Assembly (NCBI GenBank): GCA_958510825.1
Contig: OY294049.1
Coordinates: 29,459,415 to 29,523,414 of the forward strand
Source of the DNA: Brachypterus glaber
Taxonomy: Eukaryota > Arthropoda > Insecta > Coleoptera > Kateretidae
Direction of reading: 5' to 3'
DNA length: 64,000 nucleotides
The position numbers were made by a program, and so were the translations under genes. Below, piece by piece: positions 29,185-43,279 of the stretch (position 1 is the stretch's first letter; each line of letters starts with the position of its first letter). The notes under the pieces are model-generated. The model ran no database searches. It worked only from the letters and a program-made list of their open reading frames with translations, and had not been told where the DNA came from.

Positions 29185-29652
29185 GTCAAAATACATAAAA
29201 AAGGTATTCTTGTTGTAATACTGTAGGATTAACCGTTTTCGAGAAAAATTCATTTGAAGTTGAAATTCCACGGTTCGAGGACGAAAAATTAAATACTAAA
29301 ATGTCGAAAACCAAAATGATGCAATGTTATTCTACATCAAAAACTAAGAAAAAAAGTTTCCATACATGTAGGTCAAAAAATGCTTTTAAAGCTACCATGG
29401 CCCTTTAAAAATGGTGCATATTTAGGAGACCATAGCTCCATTAGGATTGATTTTTGAAAGTACCTGTATATGAGGTTTTTTTCTTAGTTTTTAATGTACA
29501 TTCGCCCTGCATCATTAAAATTTTGGTTTTCAACATTTTAGTATTTAATTTTTCGTCCTCGAACCTTGAAATTTCACCTTCAAATTAATTTTTCTCGAAA
29601 ACGGTTAATCCTACAGTATTACAACAAGAGTACCTTTTTTATGTATTTTGAC
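29185..29652. repeat. Palindromic MITE-like repeat
   Basis: Arms of about 170 bp (29185-29358 and 29476-29652) are inverted. Both contain the TCTCGAAAACGGTTAATCCT motif and the TTTTTCGTCCTCGAAC motif. The outer ends read AAAATACATAAAAAAGG. Non-coding. Confidence 0.8.
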
Positions 29653-30106
29653 CCGAGGAATCATATTTCAAAAATAAAATTGCAAAAAAGTTAAACAGAA
29701 AAAAGTTTGGGACAAAAAACTGATAAGCCCCCCCCCCCCGTTTCGCACGCCCCTGGTTGAAATAAATACATGAAAAAAAAACTATATAAAAAACAAGTTT
29801 TTAAATTTAAAACCCTTCTATTGATTACGTATTATGTATAAAGTAGAAAACAAGATATACCAATTTACAAAAACGAATTTTTTAAAAGAAAGGTTTTAAT
29901 TAAAATTATATTTAATTATTTTGTTAGGGTAGAAAATCATGTGTACCAAATTTCAGCTCTCTAAGTTTATTCTAAGTGGGTATAACAGAGAGTGCCCTTC
30001 AGAGTTAACTTAGCCGCATGGAGGGTGATGGGGGGGTTGACGGTTGTTTTTTTTATAGTAAAATTTTATTATTACGGGATGAGTACGTAACCCAATTTTA
30101 CTTTTA
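29653..30106. other. Non-coding flank of the large repeat elements
   Basis: It contains a segment (about 29905-29985: TTAATTATTTTGTTAGGG ... TCTAAG) that recurs after the second large element at about 45040-45115. The two 7 kb elements therefore sit between copies of one dispersed repeat. Confidence 0.6.
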
Positions 30107-30223
30107 CCCTGCTGAAAATGACGGATCTGTGCGGATATGATTTTCGAATGATATATGCGGAAATGCCGGATATATGCGGGTGTGTTTTACATCTGCTTTT
30201 GTCGGCAACCAAAAAAGCAAAAA

Positions 30224-32365
30224 GTCTCCGTGTATCTGTTTTGTTGTGTTTTAGTTCCGGTTAGTGCACCACAACCGCGTTTATCCGCCCATGTACGCGT
30301 TGGCTCGTTATTTATGTGGACCCAGACCAACAAATATCGTCCGCACAGATCCGTTTAGGTGTGCTTTATACCTGCCCAAGTCTGTTTTTGACGGATCGTT
30401 TTTATTCCGCTTAGATATGCTTTTGACCCGCCACAGTCCGCACATGTCTGAAATTGCCGTATATACGCGAGTATAAACCAGTAGTCCGCGTGTATCTGTT
30501 TTGTTGTGTTTTAGATCCGGTTAGTGCACCACAACCGCGTTTATCCGCCCATGTACGCGTTGACTCCTCATTTATGTGGGCCCAGACCAGCAAATATCGT
30601 CCGCACAGATCCGTTTAGGTGTGCTTTATACCTGCCCAAGTCTATTTTTGACGGATCTTATTTATTCCGCTTAGACATGGTTTTGACCCGCCACAGTCCG
30701 CACATGTCTGAAATTGCCGTATATACACGGGTGTAAACCAGCAGTCCGCGTGTATCTGTTTTGTTGTGTTTTAGTTCCGGTTAGTGCACCACGACCGCGT
30801 TTATCCGCCCATGTACGTGTTGACTCGTCATTTATGTGGGCCCAGACCAGCAAATATCGTCCGCACAGATCCGTTTAGGTTTGCTTTATACCTGCCCAAG
30901 TCTGTTTTTGACGGATTTTATTTATTCCGCTTAGACATGCTTTTGACCCGCCACAGTCCGCACATGTCTGAAATTGCCGTATATACACGGGTGTAAACCA
31001 GCAGTCCGCGTGTATCTGTTTTGTTGTGTTTTAGTTCCGGTTAGTGCACCACGACCGCGTTTATCCGCCCATGTACGCGTTGACTCGTCATTTATGTGGG
31101 CCCAGACCAGCAAATATCGTCCGCACAGATCCGTTTAGGTGTGCTTTATACCTGCCCAAGTCTGTTTTTGACGGATCTTATTTATTCCGCTTAGACATGC
31201 TTTTGACCCGCCACAGTCCGCACATGTCTGAAATTGCCGTATATACACGGGTGTAAACCAGCAGTCCGCGTGTATCTGTTTTGTTGTGTTTTAGTTCCGG
31301 TTAGTGCACCACGACCGCGTTTATCCGCCCATGTACGCGTTGACTCGTCATTTATGTGGGCCCAGACCAGCAAATATCGTCCGCACAGATCCGTTTAGGT
31401 GTGCTTTATACCTGCCCAAGTCTGTTTTTGACGGATCTTATTTATTCCGCTTAGACATGCTTTTGACCCGCCACAGTCCGCACATGTCTGAAATTACCGT
31501 ATATACACGGGTGTAAACCAGCAGTCCGCGTGTATCTGTTTTGTTGTGTTTTAGTTCCGGTTAGTGCACCACGACCGCGTTTATCCGCCCATGTACGCGT
31601 TGACGCGTCATTTATGTGGGCCCAGACCAGCAAATATCGTCCGCACAGATCCGTTTAGGTGTGCTTTATACCTGCCCAAGTCTGTTTTTGACGGATCTTA
31701 TTTATTCCGCTTAGACATGCTTTTGACCCGCCACAGTCCGCACATGTCTGAAATTGCCGTATATACACGGGTGTAAACCAGCAGTCCGCGTGTATCTGTT
31801 TTGTTGTGTTTTAGTTCCGGTTAGTGCACCACGACCGCGTTTATCCGCCCATGTACCCGTTGACTCGTCATTTATGTGGGCCCAGACCAGACCAGTAAAT
31901 ATCGTCCGCACAGATCCGTTTAGGTGTGCTTTATACCTACCCAAGTCTGTTTTTGACGGATCGTATTTATTCCGCTTAGATATGCTTTTGACCCGCCATA
32001 GTCCGCAAATGTCTGTACAGGACGGAACTAAATCTAAAAATATTGTCGGCGTACACCCGCCCAAGTCTGAAATTGTCGCATATACGCGGATGTAAACTGG
32101 CTGGTTTTTCGTCGGCTCTTGTCGGCAAGCTAAGTCCGTGCGTATCTGTTTTGGTGTGTTTTAGTTCCGGTTAATGCACCACGGCCGCGTTTATCCGCCC
32201 ATGTACGCGTTGACCCGTCAATTATGTATGCCCAGACCTGCAAATATCGTCCGCAAAAATCAGTTTAAGTGTGCTTTATGCCTGCCCAAGTCTGTTTTTG
32301 ACGGATCGTATGTATTCCGCTTGGATATACTTTTTACCCGCCGCAGTCCGCAAATGTCTGCATAA
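30224..32365. repeat. 260 bp tandem array, copy 1
   Basis: About seven near-identical monomers with exact 260 bp spacing (the CACCAC landmark at 30264, 30524, 30784, 31044, 31304, 31564, 31824), followed by two diverged ones. The central monomers differ at only a few positions, indicating recent amplification or homogenisation. Confidence 0.95.
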
Positions 32366-35300
32366 TACGGTACTAATCTGAAAATATTGGTAAAAGTCCA
32401 AACCTGGTGATATCGGATATGGTAAAATAGAAAAATTAATTAAGTTAAATGAAAATTTTTTTATAGATATATCTGTTAGTTAAAAATGTTTTAATTGAAG
32501 ACATAGAAATTACAAATTTATTCATTTTGGAAAATGCATACCCAATTACTGTTCGTTTAAATAATGATTTAATTTTAAAAAACTGTTGATTCAATGTCAA
32601 AAATTTAAAAAACCTAAAAAGTATATTTTTGTATTGTCCAAAATCTAAAAACTATTTTTGTAGTGTGCATAAGGAATACAATCAAATGGGCATGGTCATA
32701 CATGGGTGGGCGTTGTAATAGAAAAAAAAACAGATTTGGGCCGGTATGAGCCGGCACAAAATTTGGACGGGTAAGAGCTGACATAACAGTCAAAACCATA
32801 CTTGGGCGGTTATGACATAACAGACTTTTACCGATACCGATATAATAGACTAAACTAGTTTAGAGCACAGAACACCCACCAGAAACCCATAATGGCGGCT
32901 TATTCAAATTAAAAATATTTTTATTTTATTTGGATCATTACTTTGATTTAGGCATTCGACAAAATTGCCGAACGCCTAAATCAAAATGATTTGTGGGTAA
33001 TAAAAAAAAAAACAAGAAATTAAAATAAAGTATTTTTTTTTTAAACAAAATTGTAATATAACCATAATACAAACTCTATGTAAATACCTGGAAAAAAATA
33101 TAAGTATAAAGAAAAATAGTTTATTGAACAGGTGCGTAGATATGGGGGGGTAGAGGGGGTATTTATCCCCCAAGAATCTTTATTTGTTATATATTTTTTT
33201 GTTATTTTAAATAAAAAATTGAAAAATTAAAATAATGGTGGGTGTTTTTTGCTTGGGGCGCTAAATTTTGTAGAAACGCTCAGGGACAAAGCTTTTTTTT
33301 TTCTGAGGGTGTTTTTTTGTTTTGGTAGGGGCGCCAAATTTTGAATAAAATATTTATTTTGGATAGGAAAAAAATAACATTTTTAATAGCTGGGCCCCCC
33401 TAGGCTAGAAATCTCACTAGCCTTGGGCTTCCCAGTCCGACACTGGATGCTGACTACGCGCCTGTTATTAACTAGGTAATTAATTATAAACATTTTTAGG
33501 GGCTATTTAAAAATTATGTCCCCGCAATTAAGACAAGTTTTGACCCCGTGTCAATTTAGCTTCTACCCCCCAAAAAAATATCCTCACTAATACATCAAAC
33601 CCCCCACCCTACTTTTTGTAACTTGACCTCTGACCCCATCTCCCCTAGAGTGGTGACAATTGTTGAACAGCCCCTAAAGAAGTAGTTCTTTATAAAAAGC
33701 TAGTAAAAAATATTATGAAAATAATTCAGCTGATATCCTGGGACAGGGCCGTAACCAGAAAAAAATCTAGGGGAGGGGCTCAGCGCCCAGGGTCAAAAAA
33801 AGAAAAAATACCTTCATGAAAAAATGCTTTGTCCCTGACGATTTCTACCAAACCTGGCGACCCTGTGAAACAAAATTGGCGCTCCAAAAAAATACCAGAG
33901 GGTTCAGCAAAAAAAAATTGTCACCCCAAAAATTAAAAAAGCTTTGTCCCTAGCGGTTTCTGCCAAAATTGGCGCCCCTGCAAAAAAATAGCGCCCCAAA
34001 AATTACTTTTACGAAGAAAAAAGGTTTACCCCCTGACGGTATCTACCGAACTTGGCGCCCCCGCAAAAAAATGGCGCCCCAAAAATAACCTTCAAGGAAA
34101 AAGGCTTTGTCCTTGGCGGTTTCTTAAAACTTGGCGCCCCTGCAAAAGAAAATTGGCGCCCAAAAAATACCAGAGGGGCTCAAACCAAGGCTAGGGGGGG
34201 CTGTCCTGGGATCCCATTAAGTTGAATTGTATCTTCCTTTATCCATCTTATCTCATCTCCAACTTTTCCTAAAAAAACAAGAGGTGTTTAAATAATTGGA
34301 CAAGTACGACTTTGTTACTAAAAAATAGTTAGTTATTATTTCAGGGTGAGAATATTTTTTTTTAAAGAAATTATGCGCATATCTAGGGGGCTTAGCGGGG
34401 CCTAAAATAATAAAAAATACTGCTGTTGGAGGTCTGTGTGGTTAACAAAGGTCCCTAGAGACCAGGTGTTGAGGGCTATGAACACTGTACTGAACGAACA
34501 AAACTAAAATAAACTAAATAAAAGTGGGGCATTTTGGTATTGTATGTCAATTTTCTTATACACTTGCTAGAGGCTGGCTGGAGAAATATTTTTTATGTCA
34601 ATGTTCATGTTGAAACCAAATAGGGCCCATCACTTTTCTATACAGTTTTTTTCACTAAAGGCTGATTGGACACTTGTAGAAACTTTGTACGCTTTGTGCA
34701 CATGCCTGTATGGCATATATGGTAAAGATTTTAATTAAAAATACTCGCACTAACAAAAAACAAATACTAAATTGTGACCTTCCAATAAAGAACAAATTGC
34801 ATGACATAAATTAAAATTGTCAAAGGCATTCTAGTAGTAAATAATAAAACAATATTAAGCGATATTTATTAATGTATTTAAACAAATTCAGGTGTACTTA
34901 CTTTTAATAGAAAAATCTATGATCGTTGTTGCTTCTTTTGGTCCTATCACCTATCTATCAACCAAACATTCGTTTATTCATTCCATAGTACTATAATTAG
35001 TTAAACATAATTGTTATTTTGCTTTATATTTATAATTATTGCTAGCTTTACTTACTCTTATCACAGAACACCCACTTATTTATCTTATTTACTTGTCAAA
35101 GAACAGGCGCCAAAGCAACAGTAATTATAGGTTATGTCAAACATAAATCGTGACAGGGCGCTTATGTGCAGCTCTTTATGCCGCTTTTTGATAAACTGCG
35201 CATGCGCTGACCGTTTTTCAATCTATTATTTTAAATAAAAAACATTTTTTTACATAAAAAAACACCAAACAGACACCAAACCAACGTTAACGTAAACCAA

Positions 35301-35439
35301 GGCCCCCTCATTAAAAAAAAAGACCAAACAACAAAAAACCAAAACAAAATCCTGCATAGATGAGCTACATTTAGACATATTGAAAAACGGTCAGCGCATG
35401 CGCAGTTTATCAAAAACGTTGCATAAAGAGCTGCACATA
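32366..35439. other. Central non-coding part of element copy 1
   Basis: Contains a hairpin (32943-32984, 16 bp arms TTGATTTAGGCATTCG, one mismatch) and ~90 bp imperfect repeats rich in GGCGCCCC near 33840-34160. A 326 bp stretch (about 33472-33797) is absent from copy 2. No gene is seen. Confidence 0.6.
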
Positions 35440-36645
35440 GGCGCTCCTGAATATGGGCGGGTGTATGCCGACATAGTCCGAAAAAGAAGATGACCGAGCG
35501 CGGATACGCGGACTGGGGCGGGTACATGCCGACAAAATTGGGAAAGATTGACGGACAATGTCAGATAAACGCGGATGTACGCAGACATAATTCTAAAAAA
35601 AGACGACCGAGCGCAGATTTAAGCGGACTTGGGCGGGTACATTCCGACAACATTGGGAAATATTGACAGACAATATCATATAAACGCGGATATACGACAT
35701 AATCCGAAAAAAAAAGACGTTCCAGCGCAGATATGAGCGGACTGGGGCGGGTACATGCCGACAAAATTGGGAAAGATTGACGGACAATGTCAGATAAACG
35801 CGGATGTACGCAGACATAATTCGAAAAAAAGACGACCGAGCGCAGATTTGAGCGGACTTGGGCGGGTACATGCCGACAACATTGGGAAATATTGACAGAG
35901 AATATCATATAAACGCGGATATACGCCGACATAATCCGAAAAAAAAAGACGGTTGAGCGCAGATATAAGCGGACTGGGGCGGGTACATGCCGACCAAATT
36001 GGGAAAGATTGTCGGACAATGTCAGATAAACGCGGATGTACGCAGACATAATTCTAAAAAAAGACGACCGAGCGCAGATTTAAGCGGACTTGGGCGGGTA
36101 CATTCCGACAACATTGGGAAATATTGACAGACAATATCATATAAACGCGGATATACGACATAATCCGAAAAAAAAAGACGTTCCAGCGCAGATATGAGCG
36201 GGCCAGGGCGGTTACATGCCGACAAAATTGGGAAGGATTGACGGACAGTGTCGGATAAACGCGGATATACGCCGATATAATAAAAAAAAGACGACCGAGC
36301 GCAGATATGAGCGGACTAGGGCGGTTTAATGCCGACAAAAATTTGGAAATATTGACGGACAGTGTCGGATAAACGCGGATATACGCCGACATAATCTGAA
36401 AAAAAGACTACCGAGCGTAGATATAAGCGGACTAAGGCGGTTACATGCCGACAAAATTGGGAAAGATTGACGGGACAGTTTCGGATAAACGCGGATATAC
36501 GCCGACATAATTCGAAAAAAAGACGACCGAGCGCAGATATGATTGGACTAGGGCGGTTACATGCCGACAAAATTGGGAGATTGATGGACAATGTCAGATA
36601 AACGCGGATATAAGTCTACATAATCCAAGCGCAGATATGAGCGGA
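35440..36645. repeat. ~115 bp tandem array, copy 1
   Basis: About ten monomers of the form GAGCGCAGATATGAGCGGAC ... GCCGACAAAATTGGGAAAGA ... AACGCGGATATACGCCGACA. The long minus-strand frames here follow the period and are not genes. Confidence 0.9.
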
Positions 36646-37367
36646 TAAATGCCGACTAATACTCTGACAGACAAAACCACTTAGGCTGGTGTAAGCCGAC
36701 ATGATCGGACGCGCATAGGCGGATATAAGCCGACTTAATGAAACAGAAAAAAACAGACTTGGGCAGGTAACAGCCGACATAAATTATTTTGGACATACGC
36801 GGACTTGTGCGGAAGTACTTCTATTGTGAAAAAGCCGGACTTATGCAGATATAAATATTTGACTGCCAAATTAGGATAAAAGCAGATATAAAAATAACAA
36901 AAATTGCGGGTATCAGCCGACAAAAATTATATTTCAACTTTCCGGATCTAAGCGGACTTGTGCGGACAAAAATTCTATGTAAAAATTTCGGATGCATGCA
37001 GACCTAAATGTCTAACTGTAGATTTAGGATCATTGCAGATATAAATAACACCTGCTATAGCCGACTCAATGCAACTGAAAAATTTGCCGACTTCTGCGGA
37101 TCTGATTTTAATCCTAAATTGCGGGTGAAATGCAATTGACGGGTGAACGCGGATGTAGCGGGTCTAAAACATATCAAAACGGATTTGTTTTTTCACCCGC
37201 ACAGAGCTGCACAGATCCGTTATTTTCAGCAGGGTAAATAAACTCACGTGCCCTGCTGAAAATGACGGATCTGTGCGGATATGATTTTCGAATGATATAT
37301 GCGGAAATGCCGGATATATGCGGGTGTGTTTTACATCTGCTTTTGTCGGCAACCAAAAAAGCAAAAA

Positions 37368-40045
37368 GTCTCCGTGTATCTGTTTTGTTGTGTTTTAGTT
37401 CCGGTTAGTGCACCACAACCGCGTTTATCCGCCCATGTACGCGTTGACTCGTCATTTATGTGGACCCAGACCAGCATACATCGTCCGCACAGATCCGTTT
37501 AGGTGTGCTTTATACCTGCCCAAGTCTGTTTTTGACGGATCTTATTTATTCCGCTTAGACATGCTTTTGACCCGCCACAGTCCGCACATGTCTGACATTG
37601 CCGTATATACGCGAGTACTCGAGTGTAAACCAGTAGTCCGCGTGTATCTGTTTTGTTGTGTTTTAGTTCCGGTTAGTGCACCACGACCGCATTTATCCGC
37701 CGATGTACGCGTTGGCTCGTCATTTATGTGGGCCCAGACCAGCAAATATCGTCCGCACAGATCCGTTTACGTGTGCTTTATACCTGCCCAAGTCTGTTTT
37801 TGACGCATCTTATTTATTCCGCTTAGACATGCTTTTGACCCGCCACAGTCCGCACATGTCTGAAATTGCCGTATATACGCGAGTGTAAACCAGTAGTCCG
37901 CGTGTATCTGTTTTGTTGTGTTTTAGTTCCGGTTAGTGCACCACAACCGCGTTTATCCGCCCATGTACGCGTTGACTCGTCATTTATGTGGGCCCAGACC
38001 AGCAAATATCGTCCGCACAGATCCGTTTAGGTGTGCTTTATACCTGCCCAAGTCTGTTTTTGACGGATCTTATTTATTCCGCTTAGACATGCTTTTGACC
38101 CGCAATAGTCCGCACATGTCTGAAATTGTCGCATATACGCGGGTGTAAACCAGCAGTCCGCGTGTATCTGTTTTGTTGTGTTTTAGTTCCGGTTAGTGCA
38201 CCACGACCGCATTTATCCGCCCATGTACGCGTTGGCTCGTCATTTATGTGAGCCCAGACCAGCAAATATCGTCCGCACAGATCCGTTTAGGTGTGCTTCA
38301 TACCTGCCCAAGTCTGTTTTTGACGCATCTTATTTATTCCGCTTAGACATGCTTTTGACCCGCCACAGTCCGCACATGTCTGAAATTGCCGTATATACGC
38401 GAGTGTAAACCAGTAGTCCGCGTGTATCTGTTTTGTTGTGTTTTAGTTCCGGTTAGTGCACCACAACCGCGTTTATCCGCCCATGTACGCGTTGACTCGT
38501 CATTTATGTGGGCCCAGACCAGCAAATATCGTCCGCACAGATCCGTTTAGGTGTGCTTTATACCTGCCCAAGTCTGTTTTTGACGCATCTTATTTATTCC
38601 GCTTAGACATGCTTTTCACCCGCCACAGTCCGCACATGTCTGAAATTGCTGTATATACACGGGTGTAAACCAGCAGTCCGCGTGTATCTGTTTTGTTGTG
38701 TTTTAGTTCCGGTTAGTGCACCACAACCGCGTTTATCCGCCCATGTACGCGTTGACTCGTCATTTATGTGGGCCCAGACCAGCAAATATCGTCCGCACAG
38801 ATCCGTTTAGGTGTGCTTTATACCTGCTCAAGTCTGTTTTTGACGCATCTTATTTATTCCGCTTAGACATGCTTTTCACCCGCCACAGTCCGCACATGTC
38901 TGAAATTGCTGTATATACACGGGTGTAAACCAGCAGTCCGCGTGTATCTGTTTTAGTTCCGGTTAGTGCATCACGACCGCGTTTATCCGCCCATGTACGC
39001 GTTGACTCGTCATTTATGTGGGCCCAGACCAGCAAATATCGTCCGCACAGATCCGTTTAGGTGTGCTTTATACCTGCCCAAGTCTGTTTTTGACGGATCT
39101 TATTTATTCCGCTGACATGCTTTTGACCCGCCACAGTCCGCACATGTCTGAAATTGCCGTATATACACGAGTGTAAACCAGCAGTCCGCGTGTATCTGTT
39201 TTGTTGTGTTTTAGTTCCGGTTAGTGCACCACGACCGCGTTTATCCGCCCATGTACGCGTTGACTCGTCATTTATGTGGGCCCAGACCAGACCAGTAAAT
39301 ATCGTCCGCACAGATCCGTTTAGGTGTGCTTTATACCTGCCCAAGTCTGTTTTTGACGGAACGTATTAATTCCGCTTAGATATGCTTTTGACCCGTCATA
39401 GTCCGCAAATGTCTGTACAGGACGGTACTAAATCTAAAAATATTGTCGGCGTACACCCGCCCAAGTCTGAAATTGTCGCATATACGCGGATGTAAACTGG
39501 CTGGTTTTTCGTCGGCTCTTGTCGGCAAGCTAAGTCCGCGCGTATCTGTTTTGGTGTGTTTTAGTTCCGGTTAGTGCACCACGACCGCGTTTATTCGCCC
39601 ATGTACGCGTTGACCCGTCATTTATGTGGGCCCAGAAGAGCAAATATCGTCCGCTTTATACCTGCGCAAGTCTGTTTTTGACGGATCGTATTTATTCCGC
39701 TTAGATATGCTTTTGACCCGTCATAGTCCGCAGTTGTCTGTACAGGACGGTACTAAATCTAAAAATATTATCGGCGTACACCCGCCCAAGTCTGAAATTG
39801 TCGCATATCCGCGCGTATCTGTTTTGGTGTGTTTTAGTTCCGGTTAGTGCACCACGACCGCGTTTATCCGCCCATGTACGCGTTGACCCGTCAATTATGT
39901 ATGCCCAGACCTGCAAATATCGTCCGCAAAAATCAGTTTAAGTGTGCTTTATACCTGCCCAAATCTGTTTTTGACGGATCGTATGTATTGGATATACTTT
40001 TTACCCGCCACAGTCCGCAAATGGCTGCATAATACGGTACTAATC
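37368..40045. repeat. 260 bp tandem array, copy 2
   Basis: At least seven 252-268 bp monomers (landmarks at 37408, 37676, 37936, 38196, 38456, 38716), then shorter diverged ones to about 40045. Monomers match those of copy 1. Confidence 0.93.
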
Positions 40046-40583
40046 TGAAAATATTGGTAAAAGTCCAAACCTGGTGATATCGGATATGGTAAAATAGAAA
40101 AATTAATTAAGTTAAATGAAATTTTTTTTATAGAGATATCTGTTTTTAAAGTTAAAAATGTTTTGACATAGAAATTACAAATTTATTTATTTTGGAAAAT
40201 GCATGCCCAATTACTGTTCGTTTAAATAATGATTTAATTTTAAAAAACTGTTGATTCAATGTCCAAAATTTAAAAACCTAAAAACTATATTTTTGTATTG
40301 TCCAAAATCTAAAAACTATTTTTGTACTGTGCATAAGGAATACAATAAACTGGGCATGGTCAGACATGGGTGGGCGTTGAAAAAAAAAACAGATTTGGGC
40401 CGGTATGAGCCTGCACAAAATTTGGACGGGTAAGAGCTGACATAACAGTCAAAACCATACTTGGGCGGTTATGACAGAATTGACTTTTACCGATACCGAT
40501 ATAATAGACAAAACTAGACAGAACACCCACCAGAAACCCATAATTCAAATTAAAAATATTTTTATTTTATTTGGATCATTACT

Positions 40584-40625
40584 TTGATTTAGGCATTCGA
40601 CAAAATTGCCGAACGCCTAAATCAA
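40584..40625. repeat. Hairpin conserved in both large elements
   Basis: TTGATTTAGGCATTCG faces its inverse with one mismatch and a 10-base spacer, exactly as at 32943-32984 in copy 1. Confidence 0.85.
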
Positions 40626-42499
40626 AATGATGGTTGTGTGGGTAATAAAAAAAAACAAGAAATTAAAATAAAGTATTTTTTTTTAAACAAAATTGCAATA
40701 TAACCATAATACAAACTCTATGTAAATACCTGGAAAAAAATATAAGTATAAAGAAAAATAGTTTATCGAACAGGTGCGTAGATATGGGGGGGGGGGGTAG
40801 AGGGGGTATTTACCCCCCAAGAATCTTTATTTGTTATATATTTTTTTGTTATTTTAAATAAAAAATTGAAAAATTAAAATAATGGTGGGTGTTTTTTGCC
40901 TGGGGCGCTAAATTTTGTAGAAACGCTCAGGGAAAAAGCTTTTTTTCTGAGGGTGTTTTTTAGTTTTTGTTTTGGTAGGGGCGCCAAATTTTGAAATTTT
41001 GAATAAAAAAATTTATTTTGAAAAGGAAAAAAAAAATAACATTTTTAATAGCTGGTCCCCCCTAGGCTAGAAATCTCTCTAGCCTTGGGCTTCCCAGTCC
41101 GACACTGGATTTTGACTACGCGCCTGTTATCAAAAGGGTCAAAAAAAAGAAAAAATACCTTCATGAAAAAATGCTTTGTCCCTGACGATTTCTACCAAAC
41201 TTGGCGACCCTGTGAAACAAAATTGGCGCTCCAAAAAAATACCAGAGGGATCAGCGAAAAAAAATTGTCGCCCCAAAAATTAAAAAAGCTTTGTCCCTAG
41301 CAGTTTCTGCCAAAATTGGCACTCCTGCAAAAAAATAGCGCCCCAAAAATTACCTTTACCAAAAAAGGTTTACTCCGACGGTATCTACCGAACTTGGCGC
41401 CCCCGCAAATAAATGGCGCCCCAAAAATAACCTTCAAGGAAAAAGACTTTGTCCTTGACGGTTTCTACCCTGCAAAAGAAAATTGGCGCCCCAAAAAATA
41501 CCAGGGGAGCTCAAACCAAGGCCGGGGGGGCTGTCCTGGGATCCCATTAAGTTGAATTGTATCTTCCTTTATCCATCTTGTCTCATCTCCAACTTTTCCT
41601 AAAAAAACAAGAGTTGTTTAAATAATTGGACAAGTTCGACTTTGTTACTAACAAATAGTCAGTTATTATTTCAGGGTGAGAATATTTTTTTTAAAGAAAT
41701 TATGCGCATATCTAGGGGGGCTTAGCGGGGCCTAAAATAATAAAAAATACTGCTGTTGGAGGTCTGTGTGGTTAACAAAGGTCCCTAGAGACCAGGTGTT
41801 GAGTGCTATGAATGCTGTACTGAACAAACAAAACTAAAATAGACTAAATAAAAGTGGGGCATTTTGGTATTGTATGTCAATTTTCTTATACACTTGCTAG
41901 AGGCTGGCTGGACAAATATTTTTTATGTCAATGTTCATGTTGAAACCAAATAGGGCCCATCAATTTTCCATACAGTTTTTTTCACTAAAGGCTGATTGGA
42001 CACTTGTAGAAACTTTGTACGTTTTGTGCACAGGCCTGTATGGCATATATGGTAAAGATTTTATTTAAAAATACTCGCACTAACAAAAAACAAATACTAA
42101 ATTGTGACCTTCCAATAAAGAACAAATTTCATGACATAAATTAAAATTGTCAAGGGCATTCTAGTAGTAAATAATAAAACAATATTAAGCGATATTTATT
42201 AATGTATTTAAACAAATTCAGGTGTACTTACTTTTAATAGAAAAATCTATGAACGTTGTTGCTTCTTTTGGTCCTATCACCTATCTATCCAACCAAACAT
42301 TCGTTTATTCATTTCATAGTACTATAATTAGTTAAACATAATTGTTATTTTGCTTTATATTTATAATTATTGCTAGCTTTACTTACTCTTATCACAGAAC
42401 ACCCACTTATTTAACTTATTTACTTGTTAAAGAACAGGCGCCAAAAGCAACAGTAATTATAGGTTATGTCAAACATAAATCGTGACAGGAGCGCTTATG

Positions 42500-43275
42500 T
42501 GCAGCTCTTTATGCCGCGTTTTGATAAACTGCGCATGCGCTGACTGTTTTTCAATCTATTATTTTAAATAAAAAACATTTTTTTACAAAAAAAAAACACC
42601 AATCAGACGCCAAAACTAACGTTAACGTAAACCAAGGCCCCCTCATTAGAAAAAAGAACACCAAACAACAAAAAACCAAAACAAACACCGGCACGGAGAG
42701 CTGCAATTACGCTTGTATTGTGACGGTTCAAGGTTGGTGATTAGAAGAGGTTAGCTCAACATACGTAAACATTATTTTTTAACAGAAAAAACATTATATT
42801 ATAATAAACTACATGTATAAAGACAACAAATGTAATAATAAATAATAACAATAAAAATAAAAACATATATATAATAGTTAAATTCAACAAGGGGATTGGG
42901 AGGTCGAGCCAACCTTGTTTTTTTATATCTCGAACATCTAAGAATGATATGCGAAAAACAGAACACCCACTATGCGAACTATTTCTTCCTTGTTGCTAGG
43001 CCTGTAATACCAGTCGGAACCCCCTGGTTTAGAGCGCGTACATGGTCTGATAAACGCGAACATGGGACAAGCTCCTAAATGCAGCTCTCCATGCAGAATT
43101 TTGTTTTGGTTATTTGTTGTTTGGTCTTTTTTTTTAATGAGGGGGCCTTGGTTTACGTTAACGTTGGTTGGGCGTCTGTTTGTGTTTTTTTTTTTGTAAA
43201 AAATGTTTTTTATTTAAAATAACATATTGAAAAACGCTCAGCGCATGCGCAGTTTATCAAAAACCTTGCATAACG
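42500..43275. repeat. Central palindrome of element copy 2
   Basis: About 42500-42690 is inverted at about 43085-43275. Landmarks are CTGCGCATGCGCTGA, ACGTTAACGTAAACCAAGGC and CCCCCTCATTA. Copy 1 keeps only one arm plus a short stub, so the copy 1 centre is a deletion of this palindrome. Confidence 0.8.
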
Positions 43276-43279
43276 AGCT

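Larger units (their letters stand above)
30107..37234. mobile_element. Large non-coding TIR element, copy 1 (7.1 kb)
   Basis: It begins CCCTGCTGAAAATGACGGAT and ends with the inverse (one mismatch in 26 bp). It is flanked by TA on both sides (30105-30106, 37235-37236). Inside are a 260 bp tandem array, a ~3 kb unique centre and a ~115 bp tandem array. Monomers of the left array carry CCGCCCATGTACGCG, and those of the right array the inverse-type GGGCGGGTACATGCCGAC, so the whole is a diverged foldback. There is no transposase, so it is presumably mobilised in trans. All frames inside are repeat shadows. Confidence 0.8.

Noticed and set aside
30264..32095. Repeated 60-117 codon frames on both strands (also at 37299-40032)
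   Set aside because: They recur every 260 bp with identical sequence because they translate a tandem monomer. They have no start context, no domain, and end at the same repeat position.
35231..36591. Long minus-strand frames rich in PAPVRSYLR-like words (also 43210-44548)
   Set aside because: Translation of the ~115 bp tandem monomers; frames follow the repeat period.
30224..40045. CRISPR array
   Set aside because: Direct repeats are 260 bp without unique spacers, and the DNA is clearly eukaryotic.
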